From Pleodorina starrii (Eukaryota > Chlorophyta > Chlorophyceae > Chlamydomonadales > Volvocaceae): DNA of 64,000 nucleotides. The notes beneath the pieces are model-generated. The model saw only the letters and a list, made by a program, of their open reading frames with translations. It was not told the origin of the DNA and did not search any database. The stretch lies in contig BRXU01000005.1 in NCBI GenBank assembly GCA_030267565.1, positions 3,537,501-3,601,500 on the forward strand, given 5' to 3'. Of this stretch, positions 36,877 to 47,702 are shown piece by piece. The position numbers and the translations under genes were made by a program. How positions within the stretch are numbered: position 1 is the stretch's first letter; every line of letters starts with the position of its first letter.

Positions 36877-36969
36877 CATAGCCACAACAGTTTTTGACAA
36901 GATAAATCCAATGGTGAAGTCCGTTTTTCAATTCGAGGTCGATTGGTGTCCGGCACTGGGCCGGCGGCC

Positions 36970-37240
36970 GTCTACTAAGCTAGTAGAAATCAGTGCACAC
37001 CACGCTCATGCCCTGCAGAAACCAGGCTTTGGGGTACATGCGAGATGCGCGTCGCGACCCGCCACCTCAACAGCACGGCACAAATTGGGTACAAACACTA
37101 CCAGGCAGGTCCACTGTATGCCAGCCCCTGACATGCAAGAGCCGGGCTGCCGCACGCGGCTACTACAGTAGTAGAAACCACATTTGTTTCTACTAAGCTA
37201 GTGGAAATCAGTGCGCACCACGCACATGCCCTGCTTTGGG
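36970..37240. repeat. Direct repeats around CTACTAAGCTAGTRGAAATCAG
   Basis: About 45 bases starting at 36971 recur at 37190 with few changes (CTACTAAGCTAGT, then GAAATCAGTGC and CACCACGC). The core CTACTAAGCTAGTAG is itself palindromic. An inverted pair TAGTAGAAAC/GTTTCTACTA (37169-37178 and 37186-37195) joins the two. Confidence 0.6.
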
Positions 37241-38254
37241 GCAAACAGGGATGTGAGTCGCAAACAGGGATGTTAGTCGCGACCCGCTACCCCGACAGTA
37301 CGGCACAGGTAGGGTTGGAGATGTGGACAGGGGGGGGTGCAGCAGGAGGCTGGGGTTGACGCTGTGGGCGCTTTGTGGCCTCCGTTTGCAACAAACGCTC
37401 CCAACCCCAAGTCTCAGATTGCACCCCCTTACGCCTTCTCCCCATCGCGGCTTTGGCCTCGTGTTTTCTCTGTCTGTCTCTCTCTGTCTGCCTATCTCTG
37501 TGTGTCTGTCCCCCAAACCCCCCTGGGCATTGGAGTACCCCTGCCCCCCACCCGCCCGTGCTGCTTGCTGACGGGCATTGGTATCGGCTCTGCTGCGGGC
37601 TGTGGGCTGATCAATGTGTGCTCCGAGGGGGATGTCGAATCCGTCGTCAGGAGGGCTGGGGGGCGGTGGGGTTCGGGAAGGTGAAGGCGGGGGGGCCCGA
37701 GCGGCGCCCAGGGCCGGGGTCAGGGTCGGGCGTCTCGCTGTCATCGGAGCTTGACTCCTTTGCCCTCCTTTGACGAAGCTTGAGGAAATGATCTAATGGT
37801 CGAGCCTCAGTAAGCCGTGGCTTCTTGTTAGGGCTGTCAGCTTTTAACTGCACTTGGACCCGCTTGCGGCCAAGCTTGCTATGATCCGACACGGAGGTAA
37901 ACTTCCTCTCAAAACTATGGTCTTCTCCATCTCGGGACATGTTGCCGAGGTGGTGAGAGCGGATGCCGACGAGCTGCCCCGCCAAGAAGCCGCCGGCCGG
38001 CTCGGGGCATTCAAGCGTCAATCCTAAAGAACTATAGATGAACACAAGCAGTATTACGGCCGCGAGGGTAGAGCAGTGCAGGTAGGTACCCTGGCACATC
38101 CGGGAACATTACGAGCCAAGGTCCGGCTATGAATCCAGCATCATAAACTAATTATGTGTACTGTAATAACGTATTGTATAATAAAAGAACAGGCGCTTCG
38201 GCGTTTGTGTCTACTGACTGAGTGGAAATCTACGTCCACTGGCTTAGTAGAAAC
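37186..38254. mobile_element. Possible small terminal-inverted-repeat element
   Basis: Bases 37186-37205 and the reverse complement of 38235-38254 agree at 19 of 20 positions (GTTTCTACTAAG at the outer end). The enclosed 1.07 kb is absent from the other spacers. No target-site duplication could be found, so the limits may be wrong or the element may be nested in a larger one. Confidence 0.4.
37647..38099 (-). CDS. Unassigned open frame inside the E-F insertion zone
   Basis: 150 codons from 38099 to the stop at 37647. The part after the internal Met at 37940 (MSRDGEDHSFERKF) has balanced codon use, a basic nuclear-localisation-like stretch (SPNKKPRL, with GRKR just before it) and an acidic-Pro-rich tail (DDSETPDPDPG). 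This reads like real protein rather than a shadow frame. Upstream of it a CTTTAG acceptor near 38028 could start an exon, so this may be the last exon of a captured or transposon gene. No domain recognised. Confidence 0.35.
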   Translation of the reverse strand: MCQGTYLHCSTLAAVILLVFIYSSLGLTLECPEPAGGFLAGQLVGIRSHHLGNMSRDGEDHSFERKFTSVSDHSKLGRKRVQVQLKADSPNKKPRLTEARPLDHFLKLRQRRAKESSSDDSETPDPDPGPGRRSGPPAFTFPNPTAPQPS

Positions 38255-38329
38255 CGCTGTAACCGCTGTACGGCTAGCAACCGGTGTGAAAGCTGGTTCC
38301 CCTGTAAAGCTGTAATCACCGAATCCGTA

Positions 38330-38342
38330 ATATAGGAGACGT
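38330..38342 (+). promoter_or_regulatory. TATA-like box of gene F
   Basis: ATATAGGAGACGT, 87 bases before the ATG of F. The 60 bases upstream (GGCTAGCAACCGGTG, GCTGGTTCCCC, TGTAATCACC) match those before C, D and E. Confidence 0.6.
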
Positions 38343-38416
38343 CTTAATAAGAGAACGCACGTAATGTTCACAATTTGATTCTCAGTCGAGTTTACACAGA
38401 CACTCGCTCGCTCGTC

Positions 38417-41400
38417 ATGGACAGCTCTGCTGATGACGAGTTCTCGCATCGTGAGTTCTTATCCAATTTCCATAACGAAGATATATGGAGTCGCATAGCA
38501 GACTTCTTGGACCGGCGCGACGTTCCCGCTTTCAGAGCGTCATGCCAGCTTGGCCACCGCGCACCCTCCACGTCGCGCTCATGGCTACTGTTCGACACGA
38601 CCAAGCGGCCTCACATAAACTGGGGCAACGTGGCCTGGCTCGAGCGATTCCTGAAGTCCTTCAACCAACTCCGGTAGGGCGTTCTGTTTGCTGTAGGCTG
38701 GAACTGCGTTTGCGCGTTCCACTGGCATGCGCCTTTGGACAAAGCCGCTCCACACAGGCCAAAAACATTCCCACCCACAGTTGGCCGTACAAGGGAGCCA
38801 CGCGGGGCGTGTTGACATCGCCCGCCTCCCGTATGCCCACGGATTGTCCGTGCTCCCTGTTCATCCCAGGTCCATAAAGATACGAGATGGGAGGAACACC
38901 AGCAAGGGCTTGACCTCTATCCAGGATGCATGCCGTGAGGCGGCCAAGCGTGCCGGCGCCGAGCTGGACGGCTTCCACACCGGCTCGCCGCACTGGGTGC
39001 ACAGGACCATCTGGCGTCTGGCATCCCGACAGCTCCGTTCCCTGGAGATGGCGTGCCCTTCCAACAGCCACATCATTCTGTTCGGGGAGCAGCTCCTGCA
39101 AATCACGTCCGCGTTCCCGTTGCTGGAGGAGCTGTCCCTGCACGGCTACCTCCTGGAGACCAACCCCGAAAAAGGGAATACGGAGGAGGATACGGAGGAG
39201 GGTAACGAGGACGGTGGCGGTGGCGAGGATGCCCAGCACGAGGCGGTGGAGGGCCCGCAGCAGCCGTCAGAGCAGCAGCAGGCAGCGGCGGACCAGCAGC
39301 AGGAGGCGGGAGAGCCGTCGCAGGCCGGGGAGGTTGTCAACGCAGGGCTGCCCGCGTCACCGCAGCCGGACCCAGCCCCGCCGCAGCCCTCAGCGGCACC
39401 GGCACCGCAGGCAGCAGCAGCAGCAGCGGCGGCGGCGGCGCCAGGCCGACCTTCAGACGTGCAGCATGCAGGCTTCCACCCCGCGCTCCTCGCCCCGATC
39501 CGCGCCACGCTGACCACTCTGCGGCTGCACTGCCAGGACGACGCACTGCATATGGCCAGTGAGGATTGGGCGTTGGCGCTGGCGGATCTGACCAATCTTC
39601 GCACCCTGGACCTGGCCACCGGCATGGCCTGCGAGGCGGCGGTGCGGGCACACGCCCTGGGTATGGCCGTCCCCTGGACACGCCGTGTGGCGGTGGCCTG
39701 GCGCGCCGGGCTGCGGCAGCTCACCCACCTGTCGGTGCGGCTGGCGCTGCAGTCCGATGGCCTACACGGCAGAATGCTGCTGCCGCTGCAGACGCACGAA
39801 TTGCCGCTGCCTGTGGGCGGCCACACCACGCACCTGGGCATGTTCATCGACGACCCTGGCTACGTGCCAGGTGCCGAGGTGAAGCATGCGGTCACGGGTC
39901 TGGAACTGCTCGCTTCCACACTGGCGACGGGTCGCTTGCCGCTTCTGGAGTGTCTGGAGTTTTCGCTGGGTGCGCCGGATTGGCTCGGGGGCGGCTTCAG
40001 GCTGGGGGCACAGCTGGCCACGCAGGCCGACAGCCCGCTGGCGCGGCTGCGGGAGCTGCTCGCGATCGACCCAGCCACAGGCGGTGCCGCGGCTGCCAGG
40101 CTGCCGCGGCTGCGGCGCCTGACGCTGGCCGTTGACACCGCGGCGATGCTGACCGGGCTGCTGCCGGCGTTGGTGTCGCCGCCGCAGGGCGGCGATGTTT
40201 ATGGCGGCGGCGCCGTGGTGACGACGCTGGTGGCACGCGGCTACTTTCCGTTCACGGACCTTCTGGTGGTGATGTCTGCCCTGCGGGGGACACCCGTGGC
40301 GCTTCTGGCGACAGGACAGGGGAATGGGCTTCTGAAGGGCATGAACCATGACAGTTTGGTCGATACACTGGAGGCGCTGGGCCCCCATGCGTCGGTGCTG
40401 GCGCTCCCGGCCGATCCGAACAGAGTCGATCTCCGGGAAACGCTGCGGCAGCACATGAGGGAGTTGTGCGAGCTGGAGGTCGCTTACGACAACCCTCACA
40501 CGCTGCCGCGCATGCCGCCGCCAGACCCAGGCCCAGGCCATGGCCCAGGCCTGAGGTCCCGGGAGGCGTGGAACGCCCACCTGCGGGAGCTGGACCTGCT
40601 GGGGGGCGTGGGCTGCCTGACGCGGCTGGGTCTGACGTTTAGCTGCAGACGTCCCACCGGGCGATACAGGACCCCCTGCTGGCACGGGGCGGCAAATGTG
40701 GACGCGCACCTTGCGGCGGTGGTCCGGGCCTGCCCGCAGCTCAAGGCGCTGGACATAACCATCACGGAGCACGAGGTGAGGGTCGCGGCAATGGCGGCCG
40801 GCTCTGTCTGTATGTCTGTATGTGCGGGGGGAGGGGAGCATGGCAGGGAAGTGTCAGCGGCTGTGCGGGCGGGACAGGTTGTGTGGGGATGCCGGCTGAG
40901 AGCGTGGGGCAGCTGCACTGACACAGCAAGTGCAGCAAGTTTCACCACTGTCCGCCGGGGGACGTTCACGCCGCCGGGCCGCCCTGTGTGGGCGTATGGG
41001 TGGGTGCTGCGGCAGGCGGCTTCAGCCAACTTGTGGACAACACTCCAGGGCGCGCCCGGTCCGGTGTGCATGTGCCATCCTGAGCTCCTGGGCCCCGGGA
41101 TGTGGCCAGGGATGAAGGGCCAAACTCTTGCTTGAGACGAATGCGGTGTACCGAAACCGGTGAAGGCGTCATCGTCGAGCCGGGCCTGAGTTCGTATGTT
41201 CAAACCCGCCTTCCTCACACCCTGCTGCCTTTCCCCGCCGCCCTGCAGCGCCGCGACGAGGGCGAGGGCGAGCACGCCCTGGCCAGCTGGCGCGGCGCCA
41301 AGGCTGCAGCTGCAGCCGGCGCCGACCTGGATCGCTGGCGGCTGGCGGGCTGCGGCAGTCCCGTGCCTCGTCTGCACTGCCTGGCGAACCTGCCCGCCCT

Positions 41401-41776
41401 GGAGCGCCTCTCCCTGGAGCTTGACGTCATCACCACTCAGGGCCTGTCGGGGCTGGTGGAGGACGAGGTGCGGATGCTGCTGGTGACGGTGGCGAAGCGG
41501 CGGAGCTGGCGGCGGCAGCAGCGGGCGGCTGCGGCAGCGGCGGCAGGGCAGGAGAGGAATGAGCAGGCAGCGCCGCCGGAGCCGCCCCTGCGCGTTTGGT
41601 GCCCGCAGCTCAGCCGCGACGCCGCGCGGCGACTGAGCCGTCTGGCGGCGCAGCTGACGGGTCGGGGAACGGCAGCCGCGGCAGCTGGTGGGGGTTGGGA
41701 TGGGGAGACCTGGCTGGTGGACTGCACACACCGGGGCTTATACCGGAGCATTGGGGAGGGCGGCGGCGGCCAGTAA
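38417..41776 (+). CDS. F-box/LRR-like protein F, three exons
   Basis: Exons 38417-38673, 38870-40775 and 41249-41776 give 896 residues with the family phases. The N-terminus differs slightly (MDSSADDEFSHREF), while the F-box-like core at 21-43 is unchanged. The linker begins directly after LETNPEKG with a Glu/Thr/Gly repeat (EEDTEEGNEDGGGGED), then Gln and Pro/Ala. LRR-like parts and exon 3 are as in the family (LERLSLELDV; CPQLSRDAARR). The upstream region is of the C-D-E type although the coding region is distinct from those genes. Confidence 0.85.
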
Positions 41777-42362
41777 ACTGAACACGGTTAAGACATGGGT
41801 CCTATGCCTATCAAGCTGGGCGACACGGTTCAGGCCAGACGAGCCCATCGCCTAGGCAACGGCAGGGGATGGCAGTGACACAGCTGCACGTTAATGTTGG
41901 GTCGGGGGGTTCATGGGTTTAAGGCACGTGGCACTGGGTTGGCGCTCGTGACGCATTGCAGGGCATTGGAAGCAAGGGGGACACGCTTGCTTATTAGTTG
42001 CGTCCTACACATGCTGTACTGCATTGTAGACAGCGGGGGACCCTCACCCAGTTTATTATTGGTATATGGCGCCGCTATGGTGACTGCTAGCTGCTTGCGG
42101 GCTGCGTGCAGCCGTACATCACACCGGGCGCCACGCCATGTCACATTGCGTCACGCTAGGTCGTCGTATCTCCTTCACATCGCACCGCTGTCGGGCGGCG
42201 GTGCTGGACTCATGCACGCATGCATGCATGCATGGGCTATGCGCATACACTGTGTGTGCATGTGTGTCTCGGGTGCGGGGATAGATAGGTGCTGGATGTG
42301 GGATGTGGGGGAGGGCGTGTGTGGTGCTGTGCTGACCCCAGCTGGAGCTCCGACATGCCAGT

Positions 42363-42367
42363 TGTAA
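42363..42367 (+). terminator. TGTAA poly(A) signal candidate, gene F
   Basis: 587 bases after the stop of F, with a second copy 12 bases on. Confidence 0.45.
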
Positions 42368-42454
42368 CGTTAATTGTAACTCTGGATTACGCTACGCAGC
42401 GGAAGGGAAACCAGGCGTGTCACCAGAGTGACGACCGAAGAACGGCGACAGATG

Positions 42455-42780
42455 AAGGAGCCCACTAAAGTAGCATACTAAAGAGTGATCTTAGTAAAGA
42501 GAAAATCGATCATGTACCAGTAATGGGTGGTGTCAAGAGACACCTGAGAATAAAATTAAATCAAATAGGCTCCACCAGTCGGCATATATGTAAGGCCGAC
42601 GCCTTGAGATCTTGGTGTACGACCGGGCTCCGCCCCTGTCCGCCCTGCTTGTCTCTAACTAACTCAAACGGTCGTTCGCCACTTTCGTGAGTCCCTAAAG
42701 CTGCTTTCCAATAACGACAAGCCATTGGCAATTAACCGGAAATATCAAAGCATATATATCGTTACAGCTGGCAACTCTGC
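42455..42780. other. AT-rich block in the F-G spacer
   Basis: About 325 bases with clearly lower GC than all neighbours (for example AATAAAATTAAATCAAATAG near 42550). It interrupts the homology between spacers and may be a small insertion; no terminal repeats recognised. Confidence 0.45.
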
Positions 42781-44019
42781 AGGGCGGTCGCACCTACCAC
42801 GCAGCTACAACTGCTGCCGCCCGCCCATGTACAGTTGGAATGCAGCAAAACGAAGTTCGTCACTGCACGCCTCGCTTGGGGCTGGATGCATGGATGGGTA
42901 GATGGGAAGATGGCTGTGGGGCACGGACCTAACCTGGAAGGCAGCAGCACATCGATCGGTGCGTAATCAGTACAGTGCATGAGCTGCCATTCGTTGAAGC
43001 GGCTGTGTTGTCCGGACTCCATCCATCCGGAGTCAGTTCAGCAGCAGCAGTTGAAGGCCCTTATTCCGTGTTCTCGCTCTCCCTCCTGGTCTCCTCATAC
43101 CTACCCACCTTGCGGAGGTGGGTGGGGGTGGGGACTGATGGGACCGGGGAAACCGACTACCACCCCGCCGTACAAAGCGCCGCGATGTACGGCAACGTGC
43201 AACGTGTTGTTGTCTCCCTGGCAGGTGGTGCGGGCGTGTTGGTGGCGACAGGAGGGAGGGCGAATGGGAGAGCTTCAGCTGTTGGCGTGCCGTACTGTCG
43301 TAGTGGCAGGTAGTACCGGTACATGTGCGTGCACACGTGGGGTGGCGCTGTGTTGTGTTGTATGTGTCATCTCGGTCTCTCTCCCCCGCACAACACAAAC
43401 AACACGACACAACGCCTTTTGGTCAGCGTACCAGTATGTGGCGGCAGGTCAACGCACGTTGTTGCACGACGGGAGGAGATACTGTGCTTTGGGCGGATGA
43501 ATGAGGACGCGGGTAGGTGGCTCTGGAATGTTTAACCGACTTATTAAACATAGACATGCGTGTGTCGTCGCGCAGGGGCGGCATTGGCGAGCGGGCGGCT
43601 TGCGCTGCAGGGGAAACATGCAGGGGGAATGTGTTGCAGCGTCCGAGCTCTTGTTGTACGGTGTACGCTGTACGACAGCGTGCTCCGCTATGTATGCCTT
43701 CATTTCTGTGTCCGTTTGCAGTGCCCTACCTGCCAGGCCTGTAAGCAGATATGCCTCTTGCTTCTGGCTCAAGGCCGTGGAAACCTCCTTTGTTGGTTTC
43801 CTTTCCTGAGCTGCATCCACCGGCTTACTGCCGCGTATCCGCTCCGGAACCGCCGCCGTCCATCTTTCCACTCAGCAGTCGATGCGTTTGGGTTCGTATC
43901 GCACTGTCCAGTTTAGTTGGCAGTCGCGACGGTCTATCCCAGCTTGTCCGGTACTTGGCGTGGATAACACACCATATGAAAGTTGGGATCCGGATCCCAG
44001 GAAAAGTAACCATCAACCG

Positions 44020-44040
44020 GAATCGTACCGGCAACCAAAA
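44020..44040 (+). promoter_or_regulatory. Conserved upstream element of gene G
   Basis: GTACCGGCAACCAAA element shared with A and B. Confidence 0.5.
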
Positions 44041-44090
44041 CGTGTATATTTTTCGACCGCTGTATTAGACCCGCATGAGCATGCACGCTA

Positions 44091-44103
44091 ATATAGGAGA
44101 TGT
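44091..44103 (+). promoter_or_regulatory. TATA-like box of gene G
   Basis: ATATAGGAGATGT, 87 bases before the ATG; one change from the other copies. Confidence 0.6.
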
Positions 44104-44177
44104 ATTAATACGACATCTCACGTAATGTTCACAAATTTGATTCTCAGTTGAGTTTTAAAGAGACTCGGTCGAGTATT

Positions 44178-47100
44178 ATGAACGGTTCTGCTGGTGACAA
44201 GTTCTCGCGTCGTGAGTTCTCATCCAACGTCCATAACGAAGATATATGGAGTCGCATTGCAGACTTCTTGGACCGGCGCGACGTTCCCGCTTTCAGAGCG
44301 TCATGTCAGCTTGGCCGCCGCGCAATCTCCGCGTCGCGCTCATGGCTACTGTTCGACACGACCAAGAGGCCTCACATAAACTGGGGCAACGTGGCCTGGC
44401 TCGAGCGATTCCTGAAGTCCTTCAACCAACTCCGGTAGGGCGTTGTACGTAGTTGCTGTAAGTTGGAACTGCGTTTACGCTTCAATGTCATGCTCCTTTG
44501 AACAAAGCCGCTTTACACAGGCCAAAAACATTCCCACCCACAATTCGCCGTGCAAGGGAGCCACGCGGGGCGTGTTGACATCCCCCGCCTCCCGTCTGCC
44601 CACGGATCGACCGTGCTCCCTTTTCATCCCAGGTCCATACAGATACGAGATGGGAGGAACAACAGCACGGGATTTACTTCTATCCAGGATGCATGCCGTG
44701 AGGCGGCCAAGCGTGCCGGCGCCGAGCTGGACGGCTTCCACACCAGCTCGCCGCACTGGGTGCACAGGACCATCTGGCGTCTGGCATCCCGACAGCTCCG
44801 TTCCCTGGAGATGGCGTGCCCTTCCGACTACCCCATCCTTCTGTTCGGGGAGCAGCTCCTGCAGATCACGTCCGCGTTCCCGTTGCTGGAGGAGCTGTCT
44901 TTACACGGCTACCGCCTGGAGACCAACCCGGAACAAGAGCGTGACGGCCAGGCAGCAGGTGGGGAAAACGAGCACGACGACGACGACGATGATGAGGACG
45001 ATGATGAGGAGGATGCCGAGGAGGATGACGATGACTATGGTGAAAGCGAGGGTGAGGGCGATGACTATGCTGCAGATGCGGATGAGGATACCGGGGAGGG
45101 TAACGAGGACGGCGACGATGGCGAGGATGCCCAGCACGAGGCGGTGGAGGGCCCGCCGCAGCAGCTGGCGGCGGCGGCGGCTGCTCAGGGCCCACAGCAG
45201 CCGGCGGACCAGCAACAGGCGGCGGCGGCGGACCAGCAGCAGGAGGCGGGAGAGCAGTCGCAGGGCGGAGTGGTTGTCAACGCAGGGCTGCCCGCATCAC
45301 TGCAGCCGGACCCAGCCCCGCCGCAGCCCGCAGCGGCACCGGCACCGCAGGCAGCAGCAGCAGCAGCACCGGGAGCAGCGGCGGCGGCGGGCCGAACTCC
45401 AGACGTGCAGCACGCAGGCTTTCACCCCGCGCTCCTCACCCCGATGCGCGCCACGCTGACCACTCTGAGGCTGCACTGCCGGGACGACGGACTGCACACG
45501 GCCAGTGAGGATTGGGCGCTCGCGCTGGCGGATCTGACCAATCTTCGCACCCTGGACCTGGCCCCCGGCATGGCCAGCCAGTGGGAGCTGCGGGCACACG
45601 CCCTGGGTATGCCCGTCCCCTGGACACGGCGTGTAGCGGTGGCCTGGCGCGCCGGGCTGCGGCAGCTCACCCACCTGTCGGTGCGGCTGGCGCTGCAGTG
45701 CGATGACATACACTTACACGATGACATGCTGCTGCCGCTGCAGACGCACGGCCTGCCGCTGCCTGTGGGCGGCCATACCACGCATCTGGGCATGTTCATC
45801 GACGACTATGGCTACGAGCCAGGTGCCCGAGTGCAGCTTGCGGGTCTGGACCTACTAGCTTCCACGCTGGCGACGGGCTGCTTGCCACGTCTGGAGTGTC
45901 TCGAATTTTCGCTGAGAGCGCCGCATTGGCGCGTGGGCGGCTTCGGGCTGTACGCCCAGCTGGCCACGCAGGCCGACAGCCCGCTGGCGCGGCTGCGGGA
46001 GCTGCTCGCGATTGACCCAGCCACAGGCGGCGCCGCGGCTGCCAGGCTGCCGCGGCTGCGGTGCCTGACGCTGGCCGTTGACACCGCGGCGATGCTGACC
46101 GGGCTGCTGCCGGCGTTGGTGTCGCCACCGCAGGATGGTGATGCGTGTGGCGGCGGCAGCACCGTCGCCGCCGTGGCGACGACGCTGGTGGCGTGTGAGA
46201 ATTTTGCGTTCACGGACCTTCTGGCGGTGATGTCTGCCCTGCGGGGGACGCCCGTGGTGCTGCAGGCGACAGAATGGCCGAGTATGCTTCTGGAGGGCAT
46301 GGACCATGGACACTTGGTCCGGACGCTGGAGGTGCTGGGCCCCCATGCAGCGATGCTTGCGCTCCCAGCCGACCCAAGCAGAGACGATCTCCGGGACACG
46401 CTGCAGCAGCACATGAGGGAGTTGTGCGAGCTGGAGGTCGCTTACGACAACCCTCACACGCTGCCGCCCATGGACCAAAGGCAGGCGTGGCACGACCACC
46501 TGCGGGAGCTGGACCTGCTGGGGCGTGTGGGCTGCCTGACGCGGCTGGGTCTGACGTTGAGCTACCGGCTTCACGAGGACTCCCGCTGGCACGGGGCGGC
46601 AAATGTGGACGCGCACCTTGCGGCGGTGGTCCGGGCCTGCCCGCAGCTCAAGGCGCTGGACATAACCATCACTGAGTACGAGGTGAGGGCCGCGGTAATG
46701 GTGGCCTGCTCTGTCTGTCTGTAATTATGTTTGTGTGGGGGAAGGGGGGGGGAAGGGTCGGCGGCAGTGCGGGCGGGACAGGTTGTGTGGGGATGCGGGC
46801 TGAGAGCGTGGGGCAGCTGCTCTGACACAGCAAGTGCAGCAAGTTTCACCACTTTCCGCCGGGGGACGTTCACGCCGCCGTGGCCGCCCCTGTGTGGGAG
46901 GGTGCTGCGGCAGGCGCCTTCAGCCAACCTGTGGACAACACTCTAGGGCTTGTCCGGTCCGGCGTGCATGTGCCATCCCGAGCTCCTGAGCTCCTGGGCC
47001 CCGGGATGTGGCCAGGTAGGGATCAAGGGCCAAACACTGCCTTGAGACGCGGATGAATGCGGTGTACCGAGGCCGAGGCCACCAATGAAGGCATCGTCGC

Positions 47101-47702
47101 CGAGCCGGGCCTGAGTTTGGTACGTTAAGACCCGCCTTCCTCACACCCTGCTGGCTTTCCCCGCCGCCCTGCAGCGCTACGTGGACGAGGGCGAGCGCGC
47201 CCTGGCCAGCTGGCGCGGCGCCAAGGCTGCAGCTGCCGCCGGCGCCGACCTGGATCACTGGCGGTTGGCGGGCTGCCATAATCCCGTGCCTCGTCTGCAC
47301 TGCCTGGCGGACCTGCCCGCCCTGGAGCGCCTCTCCCTGGAGCTTGACGTCATGACCACTCAGGGCCTGTCGGGGCTGGTGGAGGACGAGGTGCGGATGC
47401 TGCTGGAGACGGTGGAGAAGCAGCGGAGCTGGCGGCGGCAGCAGAGGTCCGAGGGGCAGGAGACGGATGAGCAGGCAGCAGCAGCACCGGAGCACCCCCT
47501 GAGCATTTGGTGCCCGCAGCTCAGCCGCGACGCCGCGCGGCGACTGAGCCGTCTGGCGGCGCAGCTGACGGGTCGGGGAACGGCAGCCGCGGCAGCTGGT
47601 GGGGGTTGGGATGGGGAGACCTGGCTGGTGGACTGCACACACCGGGGCTTATACCGGAGCATTGGGGAGGGCGGCGGCGGCCAGTATACTGAACGCGTTT
47701 GA
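44178..47702 (+). CDS. F-box/LRR-like protein G, three exons
   Basis: Exons 44178-44434, 44633-46682 and 47175-47702 give 944 residues. The start is MNGSAGDKFSRREF and the F-box-like core is at 21-60. The linker is the most elaborate of the family: Asp/Glu-rich for about 55 residues, then Gln/Ala. This length and the style of the Pro/Ala stretch (SLQPDPAPPQPAAAPAPQ) match A and the odd patch in E. LRR-like repeats (LTTLRL, LRTLDLA, LRELDLLGR, LKALDI) and exon 3 follow; exon 3 has a shorter Arg/Gln/Ala stretch than the others. Last F-box copy before the second GDSL gene. Confidence 0.85.

Larger units (their letters stand above)
33700..38416. other. Long spacer between F-box genes E and F
   Basis: 4.7 kb, about twice the other spacers. 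It holds the conserved 3' block, a fuller retroelement fragment (35165-36300), a second retroelement-like fragment (36430-36876), a zone with CTACTAAGC/TAGTAG inverted and direct repeats (36970-38254), an unassigned minus-strand frame (37647-38099), and the promoter region of F. Confidence 0.6.
41777..44177. other. Spacer between F-box genes F and G
   Basis: The first 650 bases are the conserved 3' region, with two TGTAA at 42363 and 42375. At about 42455-42780 lies an AT-richer block unlike its surroundings. From about 43.2 kb to the ATG of G the sequence is related to the A-B spacer. No gene seen. Confidence 0.6.

Noticed and set aside
39762..40841. 359-codon minus-strand frame across exon 2 of gene F, with similar ones opposite the other F-box genes
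   Set aside because: Antisense shadow of a GC-rich conserved exon; it has no domain, and its conservation follows the sense gene.
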